This document shows positions 61,640 through 64,000 of a DNA stretch of 64,000 nucleotides, in pieces. Source of the DNA: JAEUJZ01 sp964460115 (GTDB taxonomy: Bacteria; Myxococcota_A; Polyangia; Palsa-1104; JAEUJZ01); the NCBI GenBank assembly GCA_964460115.1, contig CAYWPR010000001.1:1-64000 (forward strand). The letters run 5' to 3'. The notes under the pieces are model-generated. The model had not been told where the DNA came from and made no database searches. It worked only from the letters and a program-made list of their open reading frames with translations. How positions within the stretch are numbered: the first letter of the stretch is position 1; every line of letters begins with the position of its first letter. Position numbers and translations under genes: made by a program.

Positions 61640-62893
61640 ATGGCCACTACGATCGAAACCGCAGCGACAGGGACCGTAACGAATAAAAGCACGTCGATGC
61701 TGTCGCGGCGGGCGCACGAAGCACCAGCCAGCCCGATTCGCAAGCTTGAGCCTATGGCCAAAAGCGCCACCGACCGTGGAATCAAAATTTACCATCTGAA
61801 TATCGGCCAGCCCGATATCGCGACGCCGGCGGTGTTTTTGCGCAACGCCCGGCTTGAGCCGGGTCAGGTGTTAAGCTACAGCCCGTCGGTAGGCCTTTAT
61901 CCTTATCGGCGGGCGCTGGCTGCTTATTACGCGGCTTTGGGTCTGCCGGTGACCGAAAAAGATGTGCTGGTGACGACCGGCGGCTCCGAGGCGCTGCTGT
62001 TTTGTCTGCTGGCGCTTTGTGACCCCGGCGATGAAGTCATTACGCCCGAGCCCTACTATCCGAACTACGGAACTTTTGCCGTCATGGCGGGCGCCAAAAT
62101 ACGCGCTTTGCCGACGCGCATCGAAGACGGTTTTCGCCTGCCACCGCCGGCGGATTTCGCGGCCGCAGTGACGCCGCGAACTCGCGCGGTTCTTTTGTGC
62201 AACCCCTCAAACCCAACCGGCGCCGTGTACAGCCGCGAGGCGTTAGAGCAAGTGCTGGCCATTTGCAAAGAGCGCAATCTCATCCTGATCTGCGATGAGG
62301 TGTACCGCGACTTCGTCTATTCCGGTGCTCCACCGCTTTCGGTGCTATCGCTGCCCGGCGCGGCCGAGCATACGATCGTCGTCGATTCGCTGTCCAAGCG
62401 CTTTTCGGCCTGCGGGGCGCGTCTAGGCTGCATCATCAGCCAGCGGGCCGAGATCATCGATGCGACAACGCGTTTTGCCATGGCCCGATTGTCGCCGCCG
62501 ACCCTGGGACAGCTTGGTGGGCAAAGCGCCTTGGAAGATCCCGGACCGTTTGTCGCAGAGATGCTCGGCGAATTTCAGCGCCGCCGCAACGTGCTTATGA
62601 CCGAGCTTGGACGACTGCCCGGAGTGCTGGCGCCCGAGGCGCAAGGCGCTTTTTATCTGATGGTTCGTTTGCCCGTGCAAAGCAGCGAACACTTTTGTTC
62701 CTGGCTGCTCAGCGATTTTCAGCACGAAGGCGAAACCGTGATGCTGGCCCCGGGACCGGGCTTTTATCACACACCCGGTGCTGGCAAAAATGAGGTGCGC
62801 ATCGCCTATGTGCTCAGCGAAAAACCGCTGCGCCGCGCTGTCGAACTACTGGGCCTGGCCCTCAAGCAGTATCCATTTCGCGTCGCTGTCTAA
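61640..62893 (+). CDS. Class I aminotransferase, aspartate type
   Basis: A 417-aa PLP enzyme, cytoplasmic. Lys253 in 'DSLSKRFSACGARLG' carries PLP; 'NIGQPDI', 'YSPSVGLYPYRRALA', 'NPSNPTGAVY' and 'CDEVYRDF' are the other family blocks, and 'VRIAYVLS' contains the carboxylate-binding Arg. It matches the Ib aspartate/aromatic aminotransferase type. The first 35 residues are extra; starts at 61697 or later would remove part of them. The stop overlaps the convergent HEAT gene by 4 bp. Confidence 0.88.
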   Translation: MATTIETAATGTVTNKSTSMLSRRAHEAPASPIRKLEPMAKSATDRGIKIYHLNIGQPDIATPAVFLRNARLEPGQVLSYSPSVGLYPYRRALAAYYAALGLPVTEKDVLVTTGGSEALLFCLLALCDPGDEVITPEPYYPNYGTFAVMAGAKIRALPTRIEDGFRLPPPADFAAAVTPRTRAVLLCNPSNPTGAVYSREALEQVLAICKERNLILICDEVYRDFVYSGAPPLSVLSLPGAAEHTIVVDSLSKRFSACGARLGCIISQRAEIIDATTRFAMARLSPPTLGQLGGQSALEDPGPFVAEMLGEFQRRRNVLMTELGRLPGVLAPEAQGAFYLMVRLPVQSSEHFCSWLLSDFQHEGETVMLAPGPGFYHTPGAGKNEVRIAYVLSEKPLRRAVELLGLALKQYPFRVAV

Positions 62894-64000
62894 TCCTGCA
62901 GATGCGCCTTGATTTCCAGGCTGGCGCTGCGAACGCCTGGGTCGGCATCGGCAAGTCCTTGCGCCAGCAACGCCGCCGCTCGCCGAAACGGCAAGCGCGG
63001 CAGCGTCTGAATGATGGCAATGCGCAGAGGCGCATCGGATACGGCAAACAATCGCTCAAGCGGGCGCAGCGCTTCATAGCAGCGCAGCCCGCCAAGCGAT
63101 GAAATGATCATCCAGGGACGCTTTGTGCGATTGAAATCGCTGGGCGGCAAATCTAAAGCGGCGTCCTGGCTTTTCACAGTCAGAAGCGCCGCATGCAGGA
63201 GCACAAGCATTGCATGGCGGCGCGTAAGCTGCGGCCGCTTGCGGTCGCCGACTAGACCCAAGCAAACTGCGACCGGGTCGCCATCCGCCTGCCACTCGCA
63301 TAGATCCAGATCCCAGATTGGCGGCCCGATGGTTTCTGCGACAGCGTGGGACGGTTCTTCGGCCTTTGGCAGCGGCGTATCGGGATAGCGTTCCGCAAGT
63401 TCGCGATAGCGCGACGCCGCCGGCAGCGGCAGTTGCGAAAGCTTGGTCAAAATGCCGCGAAACGCTGAAAAGTCATCCAGCGCGTTCCAAATGTTTAGCG
63501 CCGCAAGCAGTGCGCTTTCACTTCGCTCGGCCGGTCCGCCGCGTTCGAGATTGTATTGCGCGGCGCGTAACAAAGCCGCGGCGCCTTGGCGTTTGTAGCC
63601 TAGCGCCAAATCGCGAGCTTCCTGCGCACCCTGCCGCTCCAAATATTCGGCCGCCTCGCGACATTTTGCGGCGGCCAAATGATGTTCGTGGTGCGCGGCG
63701 CAGCTTTGCAAAAGCTCGTCGTAATGGCGCAGCACATCGGCCAAAAGCCGCGCTTGTTTCAAGAGCCGCAGGCAATTTATAGAGCCCTCGACGATATTTT
63801 CGAAACTTCTCAGCGCTTGTCCCAGCCGAATGTACAGGCGATAGCAGTCTAGGGCCCGTTCAGGCTTTTCCGCGGATTCCCAATCGTCAGCCAGTTTTTC
63901 CAAAAGCTCTTGCGCTGCGACGGCATGCTGGCGGCTGCTGCGCGCATCTTTGGCCGGCTCAAGCGCAGATTTCCCAGGCTGCTTTTGCTCGGCGAAAAGA
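62890..64000 (-). CDS. HEAT/TPR-like helical protein, 5' end outside window
   Basis: The frame stays open to the window edge on the minus strand, so the start is missing and at least 370 residues are present. The N-terminal part seen is helical and TPR-like ('EKLADDWESAEKPERALDCYRLYIRLG'-type region), with 'AKCREAAEYLERQGAQEARDLALG'. The last 100 residues are HEAT-like ('RPLERLFAVSDAPLRIAIIQTL', 'ADPGVRSASLEIKAHLQD'). No enzyme motif, signal peptide or membrane span can be seen in this part. Such repeats often accompany the kinases and envelope scaffolds in this lineage. The function is unknown. Confidence 0.65.
   Translation of the reverse strand, partial: LFAEQKQPGKSALEPAKDARSSRQHAVAAQELLEKLADDWESAEKPERALDCYRLYIRLGQALRSFENIVEGSINCLRLLKQARLLADVLRHYDELLQSCAAHHEHHLAAAKCREAAEYLERQGAQEARDLALGYKRQGAAALLRAAQYNLERGGPAERSESALLAALNIWNALDDFSAFRGILTKLSQLPLPAASRYRELAERYPDTPLPKAEEPSHAVAETIGPPIWDLDLCEWQADGDPVAVCLGLVGDRKRPQLTRRHAMLVLLHAALLTVKSQDAALDLPPSDFNRTKRPWMIISSLGGLRCYEALRPLERLFAVSDAPLRIAIIQTLPRLPFRRAAALLAQGLADADPGVRSASLEIKAHLQD

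Noticed and set aside
1..64000. CRISPR arrays, insertion sequences, integrase or attachment sites, and rRNA genes
   Set aside because: No regularly spaced direct repeats, transposase or recombinase motifs, or rRNA sequence were seen on either strand; the partial tRNA at the edge has no adjacent integrase gene within the window.

Overview
The window is GC-rich, densely coding bacterial chromosome with no insertion sequence, integrase, phage gene or CRISPR array. The gene content points to a Myxococcota-type (deltaproteobacterial) lineage. There are three large Ser/Thr protein kinases fused to TPR, HEAT or AAA modules, many signal-peptide or lipoprotein genes of unknown function, PEGA-domain proteins, and an FHA/TonB-like protein with the AgmX/PglI-type C-terminal domain known from myxobacterial motility and envelope complexes. 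The assignment is by architecture only. No rRNA is present, and the one tRNA is cut by the window edge.

Layout. 1-9164: a truncated tRNA-Val, an aldehyde dehydrogenase, an XRE-type regulator, proC, a YggU protein coupled to a kelch lipoprotein, a small lipoprotein, a PEGA protein, a class I aminotransferase and a Fe/Mn superoxide dismutase. 9306-23527: a compact co-directional block of seven genes (M1 metallopeptidase, polytopic membrane protein, coiled-coil envelope protein, 1936-residue TPR protein, small exported protein, FHA-TM-TonB-like protein, HEAT protein) that looks like one envelope machine related in style to the Glt/Agl complexes. 23531-24912: an FHA coiled-coil protein facing a methylmalonyl-CoA epimerase across a 23-bp gap.

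24927-40034: a type VI secretion locus in the order tssG, tssB, tssC, hcp-like, tssK, tssE, vgrG, separate beta-helical spike gene, tssF, tssL, unknown small gene, tssM, tssJ. Sheath, tube, baseplate and membrane complex are all represented. No ClpV/TssH, TssA, PAAR or obvious effector is in the window. The spike appears to be encoded by two polypeptides.

40043-52335: a lipoprotein and a TPR/PEGA protein, then two divergent receptor-type kinases. One combines an N-terminal pseudokinase, an active kinase, a membrane span and a long HEAT region (1804 residues). The other is kinase-TM-TPR and is followed by a membrane-bound metallophosphoesterase. 52530-64000: a ferritin-like diiron protein, a Kup potassium transporter, a kinase-cyclase-like-AAA-TPR regulator, an S53 peptidase relative lacking its catalytic Glu and Asp, a class I aminotransferase and the 3' part of a HEAT/TPR gene that runs off the edge.

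The most notable signals are the split T6SS spike with an unknown gene between tssL and tssM, the pseudokinase-kinase-HEAT receptor, the envelope-machine operon, and the degenerate sedolisin. FHA protein, kinases and secretion system lie close together, which would fit threonine-phosphorylation control of secretion, but nothing in the sequence proves this.
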